Source: an uncultured Chitinophagaceae bacterium
Lineage (GTDB): Bacteria; Bacteroidota; Bacteroidia; Chitinophagales; Chitinophagaceae
Direction of reading: 5' to 3'
DNA length: 64,000 bases
Assembly (NCBI GenBank): GCA_937958995.1
Contig: CALGAP010000011.1
Span: 124,001-188,000, forward strand
The position numbers were made by a program, and so were the translations under genes. The notes beneath the pieces were generated by a model. It was not told the DNA's origin, did no database searches, and saw only the letters and a program-made list of their open reading frames with translations. Of the stretch, positions 15,676 through 23,338 are shown in pieces; position 1 is the first letter of the stretch; the number at the start of each line of letters is the position of its first letter.

Positions 15676-17928
15676 CTAGTCGTTGAATTTTTTCTTGAGC
15701 TCCATGAGTTTGGCCTGGAAAGCGTTGAGGGGCTCTTGCTTTTTGGGTTGAGACTTGGAACCGGGGAAGGATTTTTTTCCTTCGGAGCCTTTCTTGTCGA
15801 CCGTGCGCATGGAAAGACTGATACGCTTGCGGGCAACATCTACATCGGTAACGGTTACCATCACCTTTTGCTGGAGCTTTACTACTTCGTTGGGATCGCT
15901 CACATAGGTGTTGCTGAGTTGAGAGATGTGTACGAGACCATCTTGCTTTACGCCTATGTCAACGAATACGCCGAAGTTGGTGATATTGGTCACGATGCCG
16001 GGAACAGTCATGCCTGGCCGCACATCTTCAATGCTCTTGATGGTCTCGTCGAAGCGGAACTCCTCAATAGGCGCGCGCGGGTCGCGGCCGGGTTTTTCCA
16101 GTTCTTTTAAGATATCATCTATCGTGTATTCACCGATACTTTCGCTGATGTATTGTTTTTTGTTGATCTGCTTGCGAAGAGCCGGTTGCCTGATCAGGTC
16201 TTCGAGAGAAGCCTGCAGGTCTTTCGCCATTTTTTCCACTACATGATAACTTTCGGGATGAACGGAAGAGTTATCCAGCGGATGCGTGGCGCCGGGAATG
16301 CGCAGGAAGCCCGCACATTGTTCAAAAGTCTTGGGTCCCATCAGCGGCACTTTCTTCAGCTCTTCACGACTCTTAAACGGACCGTTCTTAGTGCGGTATT
16401 CAACAATATTTTTTGCAAGCGTGCTGCTCAGGCCAGACACGTACTCCAATAAATGTCTTGAAGCAGTGTTTACATCCACGCCCACAAAGTTTACGGCGCT
16501 TTCCACCACGCGGTCGAGCGCTTCTTTCAGTCTTGCCTGGTTTACGTCGTGCTGGTATTGACCAACACCGATACTCTTGGCATCGATCTTCACCAGTTCA
16601 CTCAGCGGGTCCAACAGACGGCGACCGATGCTTACCGCGCCACGAACGGTAACGTCATGATCGGGAAACTCCTCGCGCGCAACCTCTGACGCGGAATAGA
16701 TAGACGCACCGCTTTCGTTAACCTGGAATACGCTTACGGGTTTACCAAAATCTATACCGCGCACCAGTTGCTCTGTCTCGCGGCCAGCGGTTCCATTACC
16801 TATGCCGATCGCCTCAATATCGTAGCGGTCTACCAAAAATTTTAATTCCGCAATACTTTTCTGCGCCTCGTTCTGCGGCGGGTGCGGATAAATAGTGGTG
16901 TTGTGTACCAGGTTGCCCTGCGCGTCGAGGCATACCACCTTACACCCCGTGCGATAACCGGGGTCTATTGCCAACACCCTCTTTGAACCAAGTGGCGAAG
17001 CGAGTAATAACTGGCGCAGGTTTTCTGCAAACACATTGATGGCCTCTTCGTCGGCCTTGTTCTTGCTCAACAGGCGGAATTCATTTTCTATAGACGGTTT
17101 CAATAAGCGATCGAAGGAATCTTCGATGGCCTTTCTCACTTCGGCACTATTGGCGTTGGACGCTTTTATAAAAATGCGTTCCAGTTCGTCGAGTGCGGTT
17201 TGTTTGTCGATGTTGATATCCATGATCAGGAATCCTTCTTTCTCACCGCGACGAATAGCAAGAATGCGGTGAGAAGGACTTTCTGCCAGCGGCTCACTGA
17301 ATTCAAAATAGTCGCGGTATTTCTGCGCATCGGCTTCTTCCTTTTTGCTGCTCAACACTTTTGAAGAAAGTATAGCACCTTCGTTGAAAAGCTGGCGGGC
17401 TTTGTTCCTGGCCTGTTCATTTTCACTGATCCATTCAGCAATAATATCGCGCGCACCCTGCAATGCTTCTTTTACATCTTTTACCTTATCGTTCACATAT
17501 TTCGCGGCCTCCTCTTCGGGGTTTTCATTGCCTTGTTCAAAAATCATTTTTGCCAAAGGCTCCAGTCCTTTTTCAACAGCCTGCGTGGCGCGGGTTTTTC
17601 TTTTGGGTTTATAAGGAAGATAAATATCTTCCAGTTCGGTGGCATCAAAACAGTCTTCAATACGCTTCATCAGTTCGGGTGTCATTTTACCCAAACCTTC
17701 GATGGTTTTAATAACGGTCTCTTTTCTTTTTTCCAGTTCGGTGAAATAATTAATCTCTTCAACAATATTGGTGATGGCCACCTCATCCAGGTTGTTGGTC
17801 GCTTCTTTACGATAGCGCGCAATAAACGGGATGGTAGCTCCTTCACTATGCAATTGTTGAACATTGCTGATCTGCTTCAGGGTCAGCGATAATTTCTCGG
17901 CTATTTTCTGTGCGTATTTCAGTTCCAT
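15676..17928 (-). CDS. tex: Tex family RNA-binding transcription accessory protein
   Basis: 750 aa, the normal size. An N-terminal helical Tex domain (AEKLSLTLKQISNVQQL, GATIPFIARYRKEAT) is followed by a YqgF/RNase H-like domain near residues 320-440 (VLAIDPGYRTGCKV). Helix-hairpin-helix motifs (KNIVEYRTKNGPFKSREEL) and an S1 domain near residues 640-715 (GIVTNITNFGVFVDIGVKQD) follow. The C-terminal tail is basic. It binds nucleic acid and is thought to act with RNA polymerase or in RNA turnover. Single-gene unit. Confidence 0.95.
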   Translation of the reverse strand: MELKYAQKIAEKLSLTLKQISNVQQLHSEGATIPFIARYRKEATNNLDEVAITNIVEEINYFTELEKRKETVIKTIEGLGKMTPELMKRIEDCFDATELEDIYLPYKPKRKTRATQAVEKGLEPLAKMIFEQGNENPEEEAAKYVNDKVKDVKEALQGARDIIAEWISENEQARNKARQLFNEGAILSSKVLSSKKEEADAQKYRDYFEFSEPLAESPSHRILAIRRGEKEGFLIMDINIDKQTALDELERIFIKASNANSAEVRKAIEDSFDRLLKPSIENEFRLLSKNKADEEAINVFAENLRQLLLASPLGSKRVLAIDPGYRTGCKVVCLDAQGNLVHNTTIYPHPPQNEAQKSIAELKFLVDRYDIEAIGIGNGTAGRETEQLVRGIDFGKPVSVFQVNESGASIYSASEVAREEFPDHDVTVRGAVSIGRRLLDPLSELVKIDAKSIGVGQYQHDVNQARLKEALDRVVESAVNFVGVDVNTASRHLLEYVSGLSSTLAKNIVEYRTKNGPFKSREELKKVPLMGPKTFEQCAGFLRIPGATHPLDNSSVHPESYHVVEKMAKDLQASLEDLIRQPALRKQINKKQYISESIGEYTIDDILKELEKPGRDPRAPIEEFRFDETIKSIEDVRPGMTVPGIVTNITNFGVFVDIGVKQDGLVHISQLSNTYVSDPNEVVKLQQKVMVTVTDVDVARKRISLSMRTVDKKGSEGKKSFPGSKSQPKKQEPLNAFQAKLMELKKKFND

Positions 17929-17992
17929 ACTTCTTCAAATATTGGGGGCAGCAAATGTAAGTGGAACGATGGAAAGAGAACAAGCGATTTTA

Positions 17993-18649
17993 TCAACATT
18001 GCATCACCGGTTGCAATACCTTGTGTAAAATTTCATTTATTCTTGTTGCCTGTTCCAGCACCATCATGTGACTGCCATTTTCAACAGTATGCGTGGGGTG
18101 GGTATAGCGGATGGATAAAATTTCATCGCGCGTGCCGTGAATATGGCAAATGGGTTCGGGCACTTCATCATTTTCCCAGCCAAGGATGGCTTCCATACTC
18201 CATCGAATCAGGCGAGGATCACTTTCGCGGATAACCTGGGCTAAGAGTTTTTTATTATCGGGCGATTCTTTTGTAAAAAATCTTTTCACAATAGCCCCGG
18301 ATTTTAAAACGGATATGGGTACGAGTTGATGCAAACGCATTTTTTTTGCCATCCTGTAATAACCTGGCAGTTGCGAAGACACCGGTATGCTCGAAATCAA
18401 TATTGTTAATGCCGGCTTGAATTTTTTCGCAATCTCAGTACCCAGCATACCTCCAAATGACAACCCCAGCAGGATAAATGGATGATTCTTATCGATGCGC
18501 TCTGCCAGCCGAAGGGCATAACTGCGTAGCGATTCATGAGGCACAGGGTCTATCCAATCTAAATACACCGGCTCATATCCTTCGGGCAGCCTGATGTGCC
18601 TGAACACCCGGGCATCTGCCGCCATTCCGCTGATAAAATAGGCTTTCAT
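17993..18649 (-). CDS. Alpha/beta hydrolase
   Basis: 218 aa, a compact alpha/beta-hydrolase fold without signal peptide. The nucleophile elbow is LLGLSFGGMLG (Ser near residue 65). The probable acid is in HGTRDEIL and the catalytic His in ENGSHMMVLEQA. An oxyanion-type start, FISGMAADARVF, is seen. Substrate unknown. It lies between tex and the cystathionine synthase gene, divergent from the latter, with no operon partner. Confidence 0.85.
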   Translation of the reverse strand: MKAYFISGMAADARVFRHIRLPEGYEPVYLDWIDPVPHESLRSYALRLAERIDKNHPFILLGLSFGGMLGTEIAKKFKPALTILISSIPVSSQLPGYYRMAKKMRLHQLVPISVLKSGAIVKRFFTKESPDNKKLLAQVIRESDPRLIRWSMEAILGWENDEVPEPICHIHGTRDEILSIRYTHPTHTVENGSHMMVLEQATRINEILHKVLQPVMQC

Positions 18650-18834
18650 ACATTTGGACTGTGAAATGGATCTCGATTCTTCTGACGAGCTTACAAGTTA
18701 CCAATAGTTGGTCACAACAAATAAGAATCGGCATCATTGATTTTTATGGACATTATAAAACTTCCGAAGCGGAGTTGCCTTACCGGCGACAGCAGGGAGC
18801 AGCTACTGCAAAAAATTAAGGAGAAACTTTAGCG

Positions 18835-18842
18835 TACCTTTG
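18835..18842 (+). promoter_or_regulatory. -7 element TACCTTTG of the cystathionine beta-synthase gene
   Basis: Exact TAnnTTTG match, 16 bases before the first ATG at 18859. The 5' leader is therefore very short, about 10 nt. Confidence 0.6.
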
Positions 18843-18858
18843 CGACGTACAACCTTGC

Positions 18859-20235
18859 ATGATGGATATCAAAAACAATATACTCGAAACGATTGGCAAC
18901 ACGCCATTGATTAAACTGAACAAAGTCACCAAAGAACTGCCCTGCCTGGTGGCGGCTAAAGTGGATTATTTCAACCCGGGCAACAGCATCAAAGACCGCA
19001 TGGCGATCAAGATGATCGAAGTGGCGGAAAAAGAAGGCAAGCTGAAACCCGGCGGCACCATCATTGAATGCACCAGCGGCAATACCGGTATGGGACTGGC
19101 GCTGGCAGCCTGCGTGAAAGGATATAAATGTATTTTCACGACCACCGATAAACAGTCGAAAGAAAAGGTGGATATACTGAAGGCCGTGGGCGCCGAAGTG
19201 ATTGTTTGTCCCACCAACGTGGAGCCTGACGACCCGCGCAGCTATTATTCCGTTGCCCGCCGCCTCAACAAAGAAATTCCCAATTCATTTCACTGCAATC
19301 AATACGATAACCTCGCCAATCGCCTGGCGCATTATGAAACCACCGGTCCTGAAATCTGGAAACAAACTGATGGTAAGATCACGCACCTGGTATGCACGGC
19401 GGGCACAGGCGGAACGATTACCGGTACGGCGATGTACCTGAAAGAGCAAAATCCCAACATACAGGTATGGGCCATCGACGTGTATGGGTCGCTGCTCACC
19501 AAATATTTCCGCACCGGCGAGATTGATATGAACGAGGTGCATCCTTATATAAGCGAAGGCTTTGGTGAAGACTTTGTCCCGCAGAACTATGATATGAGCG
19601 TGATCGATCATTTTGAGCAGGTCACAGACAAGGATGGAGCCCTGATGGCGCGCCGCATTGCAAAAGAAGAGGGTATATTCATAGGCTACAGCGCCGGCAG
19701 TTGTGTGCAGGGCTTACTGCAGATTGCAGCGCAGGAGAAATTCAAACTGAAAAAAGACGATCTCGTAGTCTGCATATTCCACGATCATGGCAGCCGCTAC
19801 GTAGCCAAAATTTATAACGATCAGTGGATGCTGGAGCGCGGATTTCTGGATGTGAAAACGTTCAAGGATATCGTGTCGGGGCGCGCTTCAAAGCAAAAAC
19901 TGATTACCATTGAACCCGGTCAGACTGTGGCCCAGGCTGTAGAGCTGATGAAGAAATACGATATAGAGCACATTCCCGTGGTGAATGGTAGCGGTCCTAT
20001 AGGCTCCATCAGCGAGAGCGGTCTTTTCCAGAAAGTGTTTTCTGATCCTGATATCAAAAATGCGAAGGTGGAGGAAGTAATGGAACCCGCCTTCCCGGTG
20101 GTGGCGTATAGCACACCTATTGAAAAATTGAGAACGCTGATCAACAAAGACAATGGCGCGGTGCTGGCTAAAGATGAGGCCGGCAACCTGCACATTGTGA
20201 CCAAATACGATGTAATCCAGGCCCTGGGCAATTAA
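18859..20235 (+). CDS. Cystathionine beta-synthase (PLP enzyme with CBS domain pair)
   Basis: Joins serine or O-acetylserine with homocysteine (or sulfide). 458 aa. The fold-type II PLP domain is about residues 1-320: NTPLIKLNK, PLP Lys in NPGNSIKDRMA, phosphate-binding GTGGTITGTA and substrate loop ECTSGNTGMGLALA. Two CBS motifs at residues 345-455 (ITIEPGQTVAQAVELM, EVMEPAFPVVAYSTPIEKL) form a regulatory Bateman module. This domain order fits cystathionine beta-synthase better than a plain cysteine synthase. A second ATG lies one codon after the first; either could start. Confidence 0.9.
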   Translation: MMDIKNNILETIGNTPLIKLNKVTKELPCLVAAKVDYFNPGNSIKDRMAIKMIEVAEKEGKLKPGGTIIECTSGNTGMGLALAACVKGYKCIFTTTDKQSKEKVDILKAVGAEVIVCPTNVEPDDPRSYYSVARRLNKEIPNSFHCNQYDNLANRLAHYETTGPEIWKQTDGKITHLVCTAGTGGTITGTAMYLKEQNPNIQVWAIDVYGSLLTKYFRTGEIDMNEVHPYISEGFGEDFVPQNYDMSVIDHFEQVTDKDGALMARRIAKEEGIFIGYSAGSCVQGLLQIAAQEKFKLKKDDLVVCIFHDHGSRYVAKIYNDQWMLERGFLDVKTFKDIVSGRASKQKLITIEPGQTVAQAVELMKKYDIEHIPVVNGSGPIGSISESGLFQKVFSDPDIKNAKVEEVMEPAFPVVAYSTPIEKLRTLINKDNGAVLAKDEAGNLHIVTKYDVIQALGN

Positions 20236-20262
20236 CCAGGTTAATGGCTTACTGGAAATAAT

Positions 20263-20298
20263 AAAAGGCTGGTATCTCTACCAGCCTTTTAAACTTTT
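20263..20298 (+). terminator. Intrinsic terminator after the cystathionine beta-synthase gene
   Basis: AAAAGGCTGGTA (20263-20274), loop TCTC and TACCAGCCTTTT (20279-20290) form a perfect 12-bp stem, followed by a T-rich run. Confidence 0.85.
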
Positions 20299-20560
20299 TT
20301 CAGGTACTCTCAGCGGACGGATGAATAACAAGGACAATGGCTTTACCTGAATACCGGGACGGTCCGGCAGGTTTAGGATGTTGGATTCCCCTTTTGGGCG
20401 TTGGTTTTCTTAGGATCGGGATCAGAACTTTCCAGGGGTTAAGGTTTAGGTTTTCCGGACTTTTGGATTTAGTGGTTCTTCAGGACCTGGATTCGGTTTT
20501 GGGTTTAAGGACTATTGGACCCGTTTTCATTGGATTTTGGATTCTCGTGTGCTATTGCTT
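20299..20560 (+). other. Gene-free GGA-rich block, copy A
   Basis: No convincing ORF. On the plus strand about 16 GGA triplets occur in 240 bases, often as TTGGATT or AGGAC, against about 4 on the minus strand. It begins TTTTTTCAGGTACT straight after a terminator hairpin and ends GGATTCTCGTGTGCTATTG. Both landmarks recur in copy B (20761-20995), as does an internal stretch ending TTTCTTAGxxCxGGGATCAG. I read it as one of two diverged tandem copies of a non-coding sequence, possibly an RNA gene. Confidence 0.5.
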
Positions 20561-20666
20561 AATCACACTTTAAAGTTGTAAAACTTAAGTTAAGAAAGCA
20601 ATTCATTTCGACCATATTGCTCAAAATGACGGTCAAAGTTTCCAATTTGACGGTTAAACGGTAACT

Positions 20667-20686
20667 GGGTAGTTGTTACCCTTTTT
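20667..20686 (+). terminator. Small terminator-like hairpin
   Basis: GGGTA-GTTGT-TACCC followed by TTTTT. It follows a segment (20570-20660) containing two TGACGGT units but no ORF. Confidence 0.4.
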
Positions 20687-20726
20687 CCATAATGAATGAG
20701 CAAGTCTTTGCCTGGTATATATCAAA

Positions 20727-20757
20727 GCAAAAAGCCCCGACAACAGGGGCTTTTGCT
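20727..20757 (+). terminator. Terminator-like hairpin before GGA block copy B
   Basis: GCAAAAAGCCCC and GGGGCTTTTGC pair with one bulged A and a 7-nt loop. It sits just before TTTTTCAGGTACTT, as the cystathionine synthase terminator sits before copy A. Confidence 0.6.
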
Positions 20758-20760
20758 TGA

Positions 20761-20995
20761 AATCTTTTTCAGGTACTTGCGTTTGGACGGTTTTACAAGG
20801 ATTCAGTTCAGATTTCAGGTTTTTCGGACATTGGTGTTAACAATACAAAGGATATAATCAACACTATCAGATTTTCAGGGTACGGATCACCCGGTTTTTA
20901 CGCCGGTTGGCTTTCTTAGAACAGGGATCAGGGGTTTTACCAGGATCAGGATTCAGGGTTTTCTTCGGATACCGGATTATCGTTTGCGCTATTGA
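20761..20995 (+). other. Gene-free GGA-rich block, copy B
   Basis: Diverged tandem copy of the block at 20299-20560. The plus strand has about 10 GGA triplets and no TCC triplet. Shared landmarks are TTTTTCAGGTACT at the start, CTTTCTTAGAACAGGGATCAG in the middle and GGATTATCGTTTGCGCTATTG at the end. The 300 bases after it (20996-21310) carry no ORF. They include a hairpin-forming stretch near 21190-21235 (CGTAAAAACCC and GGGGTTATACG). Confidence 0.5.
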
Positions 20996-21313
20996 CAATG
21001 TAAAGATGGTAAGGATTTGAACCTTCTCATAGTTTATTCGATGAATGAAGGAAAAACTGCGACAAACCGAAATAAATCCTGGTTTAGTTATTCAATGACA
21101 GTAATCAACATATGTTGGTTGTACTTGATATGGATCAAAGGGTGTTGAGTTGTATCAAATGAAATGAGTATATAACGATGCTTTTTTCGTAAAAACCCGA
21201 AGGGTCATCCGGGGTTATACGAACCAACAGATGTGAATGCTACGAAATGCGCAGTAAAAACTGAATGAACTAAATCGAGTTTTTCTCCTCTTGTTAACAT
21301 TTGGGTGTGGATA

Positions 21314-21460
21314 TACCTTTGTTGCAGAAGTTGATTGATTACTAAATCAATCTTTCAATATCCAGAAAAACCGACAATATCCAAGGAAAACCAATCAGTG
21401 ATCCATTATCCAAAGAAATTCCAAAAAAAATCCAGTATCAATCAACTTCCTTTTTTTGTT
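21314..21460 (+). ncRNA. Candidate small RNA with closing stem and terminator
   Basis: A TACCTTTG -7 element (21314-21321) precedes GAAGTTGATTGAT (21327-21339). This is perfectly complementary to ATCAATCAACTTC (21437-21449), which is followed by C and seven U. The 5' arm can instead fold locally as GATTGATT-ACTA-AATCAATC (21333-21352), so two exclusive folds exist. The middle is A/C-rich and unstructured, with six UCCA motifs complementary to the UGGA units of blocks A and B. No homologue recognised; the call is structural only. Confidence 0.45.
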
Positions 21461-21692
21461 TAAGACCTGAGTTCAAAAGATATTAAAATCCAATTATCCG
21501 GCTTTGTTCGCTGAAGTGCGCGGGCACAGGTGAACCGAAAGCAAAGAATCCAATGTCCATTGATCGCCGTCCATGTCCTGGAAAAACCGTTGAACGTATC
21601 CTTGAATAACCGTCCATTAAAAATCCAACGTCCGGAAAGACCTGGAAGTTCCAATTCCTGTGTGTAAAGGACCGTCTGCTTTTAACTCCAAT
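21355..21692 (-). other. Gene-free block GGA-rich on the minus strand
   Basis: About 21 TCC triplets on the plus strand (GGA on the minus strand) in 335 bases, against 6 GGA on the plus strand. Units such as TTGGATTTTTAATGGACGG and AGGACATGGACGG appear in the minus-strand reading. No ORF is convincing. It mirrors blocks A and B in inverted orientation. Confidence 0.45.
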
Positions 21693-21694
21693 AC

Positions 21695-21726
21695 CCTCCT
21701 GCTATGCCGCCTGGTTTAGCAGGAGG
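21695..21726. promoter_or_regulatory. 10-bp perfect inverted repeat before the kinase-fold gene
   Basis: CCTCCTGCTA (21695-21704) and TAGCAGGAGG (21717-21726), with a 12-base loop. It lies upstream of the start I prefer (21794) and may mark the end of the non-coding locus or a regulator site. Confidence 0.4.
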
Positions 21727-21793
21727 CAGCAGCGGTACCGCACAGTCTTCTCTTCTCCCCCATTTCACTTCGTATATTGCGTCAAAAGCTTTC

Positions 21794-22894
21794 ATGCCTG
21801 TTTACACCGATTCGTCCATCCCTGCCGATGCCGATAAACCTTCGCGCAAGAAACCGATGTTTCCCGTGCAGGAATCATTACGCAATTACCTGAAGCATCA
21901 TGGGCGCGAAGTGAAATTACCCGTTACTTACGAAGACCTGCTGCGCATTACCTATAGCGTGCCGCTGAAAGATAAAAAAGGCAATGACACGCTCTGGGAA
22001 ACGGTGGTGTATGATATGCGCGAATGGAACTTTATTCGCGATGGACTGGTAAAAATGTACGCGATCCTAAAAACCGAAGGCGACCTCAGTTTTACCAAGC
22101 ACCTCGACGTGGCGCGTATTGATTACTGCAGCTTCGGCAATTCGCATCCTTTTCGCATCCGCATCGTCAATAAATACAACGATAACTACGATCATTATTA
22201 TGTCAAAATCGCCGATGCATCGCGCATTTATGGTCTGGAGCTGGAACATATTCTTTCTCCCAACCGCATCACCTACCTGACCTACCAGAACACCTTGGTT
22301 GAAGAACATATTCCCGGCATTCCCGGCGACGTATTCATCACCAGTTGGCTCGATGATCCCGATACTAATAAGATTCGTCTTGCCAAGGAGTTTGTAAAAT
22401 TTAATGAGCGCTGCTATTGCCGGCTCTTAGGCGATATGCGTGCTTACAACTTCGTGGTGGACATTACACCCGATATCGAAGACTTTCAATACCGCATTCG
22501 ACCCATAGACTTCGACCAGCAATCGTATGAAGGCAGAAAGAACCTCTATATGCCGCAGTTTTTCAAAGACAACAATGCGCTGGTAGATCTCTGCGCCAAA
22601 CACCTGAACAAAGACACCATTGAACAATACCAGGCCGAAGAGCGCACACTGATGGCTTTTCGTGTTGCCTCTTCGCGCTTTCGCCTGATGGAGTTGCTGA
22701 GTATTATGGCGAAAGACAAGATCTCCACGCCCGAGAAATTAACGCAGCTGAAAACCGAGCTGGGGGATTATTTCAACAACCCGGCCTTTTACAAATGCAA
22801 CTCTATGGGACAACTGGTGAAAAGACAGCTGAAGCAAACACTACAAAAGAACCTGATGCTTATTCAGAAGAACCTGGGAAAATTTGAAGACTGA
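21794..22894 (+). CDS. Divergent protein kinase/aminoglycoside phosphotransferase-fold protein
   Basis: 366 aa from the preferred start; an earlier in-frame ATG at 21704 lies inside the upstream hairpin and would add 30 unconvincing residues. Kinase-like landmarks appear in order: HYYVKIAD (beta-3 Lys, K138), an acidic helix GLELEHIL, hinge-like LVEEHIPGIPGD (168-179), LGDMRAYNFVVD with D214 and N219 resembling the catalytic loop, and IRPIDFDQ with D239 resembling the metal-binding Asp. Together these suggest an active ATP-dependent phosphotransferase of unknown substrate. Homologues are usually annotated as hypothetical. The family call is my inference. Confidence 0.65.
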   Translation: MPVYTDSSIPADADKPSRKKPMFPVQESLRNYLKHHGREVKLPVTYEDLLRITYSVPLKDKKGNDTLWETVVYDMREWNFIRDGLVKMYAILKTEGDLSFTKHLDVARIDYCSFGNSHPFRIRIVNKYNDNYDHYYVKIADASRIYGLELEHILSPNRITYLTYQNTLVEEHIPGIPGDVFITSWLDDPDTNKIRLAKEFVKFNERCYCRLLGDMRAYNFVVDITPDIEDFQYRIRPIDFDQQSYEGRKNLYMPQFFKDNNALVDLCAKHLNKDTIEQYQAEERTLMAFRVASSRFRLMELLSIMAKDKISTPEKLTQLKTELGDYFNNPAFYKCNSMGQLVKRQLKQTLQKNLMLIQKNLGKFED

Positions 22895-22903
22895 GACCGA
22901 AAG

Positions 22904-23308
22904 CTATTTCAATCGTTCCAGCTTTCCTTTTCGTTTCACGATATTTTTGTAATCCCATTGAATATCGCGCGATTTTTCCAGCCAGCGTTTCAAATCAGTT
23001 TTGTTCACTTCCTCCTTTGAATTATAAAATACGGAAGCGTCTTTGAATTTTTTACCTACCACATTTAATCCCGGCTCATCAAAATCGGCTCCGCTCCAAA
23101 ACATCAGCCTGATGCCTTTCTTTTCTTTACTATAACCAGTGATGGGATTGCCGTCGAGAAACCACACCGGGTGCCCGTGCCACAACTTGTTTTCTGCCTC
23201 GGGTAAATGCGTGGTGATTTCTTTGGCGAGTAAATCGCAAATGGGTTTGTCGGCAGCGCTTTGCTGATCGTTATACGCCAGGATGTCTGCGGAAATATTG
23301 CTTTTCAT
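22904..23308 (-). CDS. DUF1801 domain protein
   Basis: 134 aa, YdhG/YjbR-like small cytoplasmic fold. The family pattern is visible: ICDLLAKEITTHLPEAENKLWHGHPVW, read as two adjacent stretches, then GYSKEKKGIRLMFWSGADFDE and a basic C-terminus. The function of the family is not established. It ends 10 bases past the convergent kinase-fold gene and begins 30 bases after the GlxA-type regulator stop, so it may be co-transcribed with that regulator. Confidence 0.85.
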   Translation of the reverse strand: MKSNISADILAYNDQQSAADKPICDLLAKEITTHLPEAENKLWHGHPVWFLDGNPITGYSKEKKGIRLMFWSGADFDEPGLNVVGKKFKDASVFYNSKEEVNKTDLKRWLEKSRDIQWDYKNIVKRKGKLERLK

Positions 23309-23338
23309 GCATCTATGATTTGGGTTGGTTGAGTTTTG

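Noticed and set aside
18650..18858. SAM-type riboswitch before the cystathionine synthase gene
   Set aside because: The -7 box lies 16 bases before the ATG, leaving no room for an aptamer, and no conserved core is visible.
20337..20573. 78-codon ORF in the GGA-rich block
   Set aside because: Trp/Leu/Gly-rich translation follows from repeated TTGGATT and GGTTTT. No start context or homology by eye; the block is better read as non-coding.
21460..21654. 64-codon minus-strand ORF in the inverted GGA-rich block
   Set aside because: Same reasoning: Trp and Phe come from TGGATTT units. No domain and no promoter.
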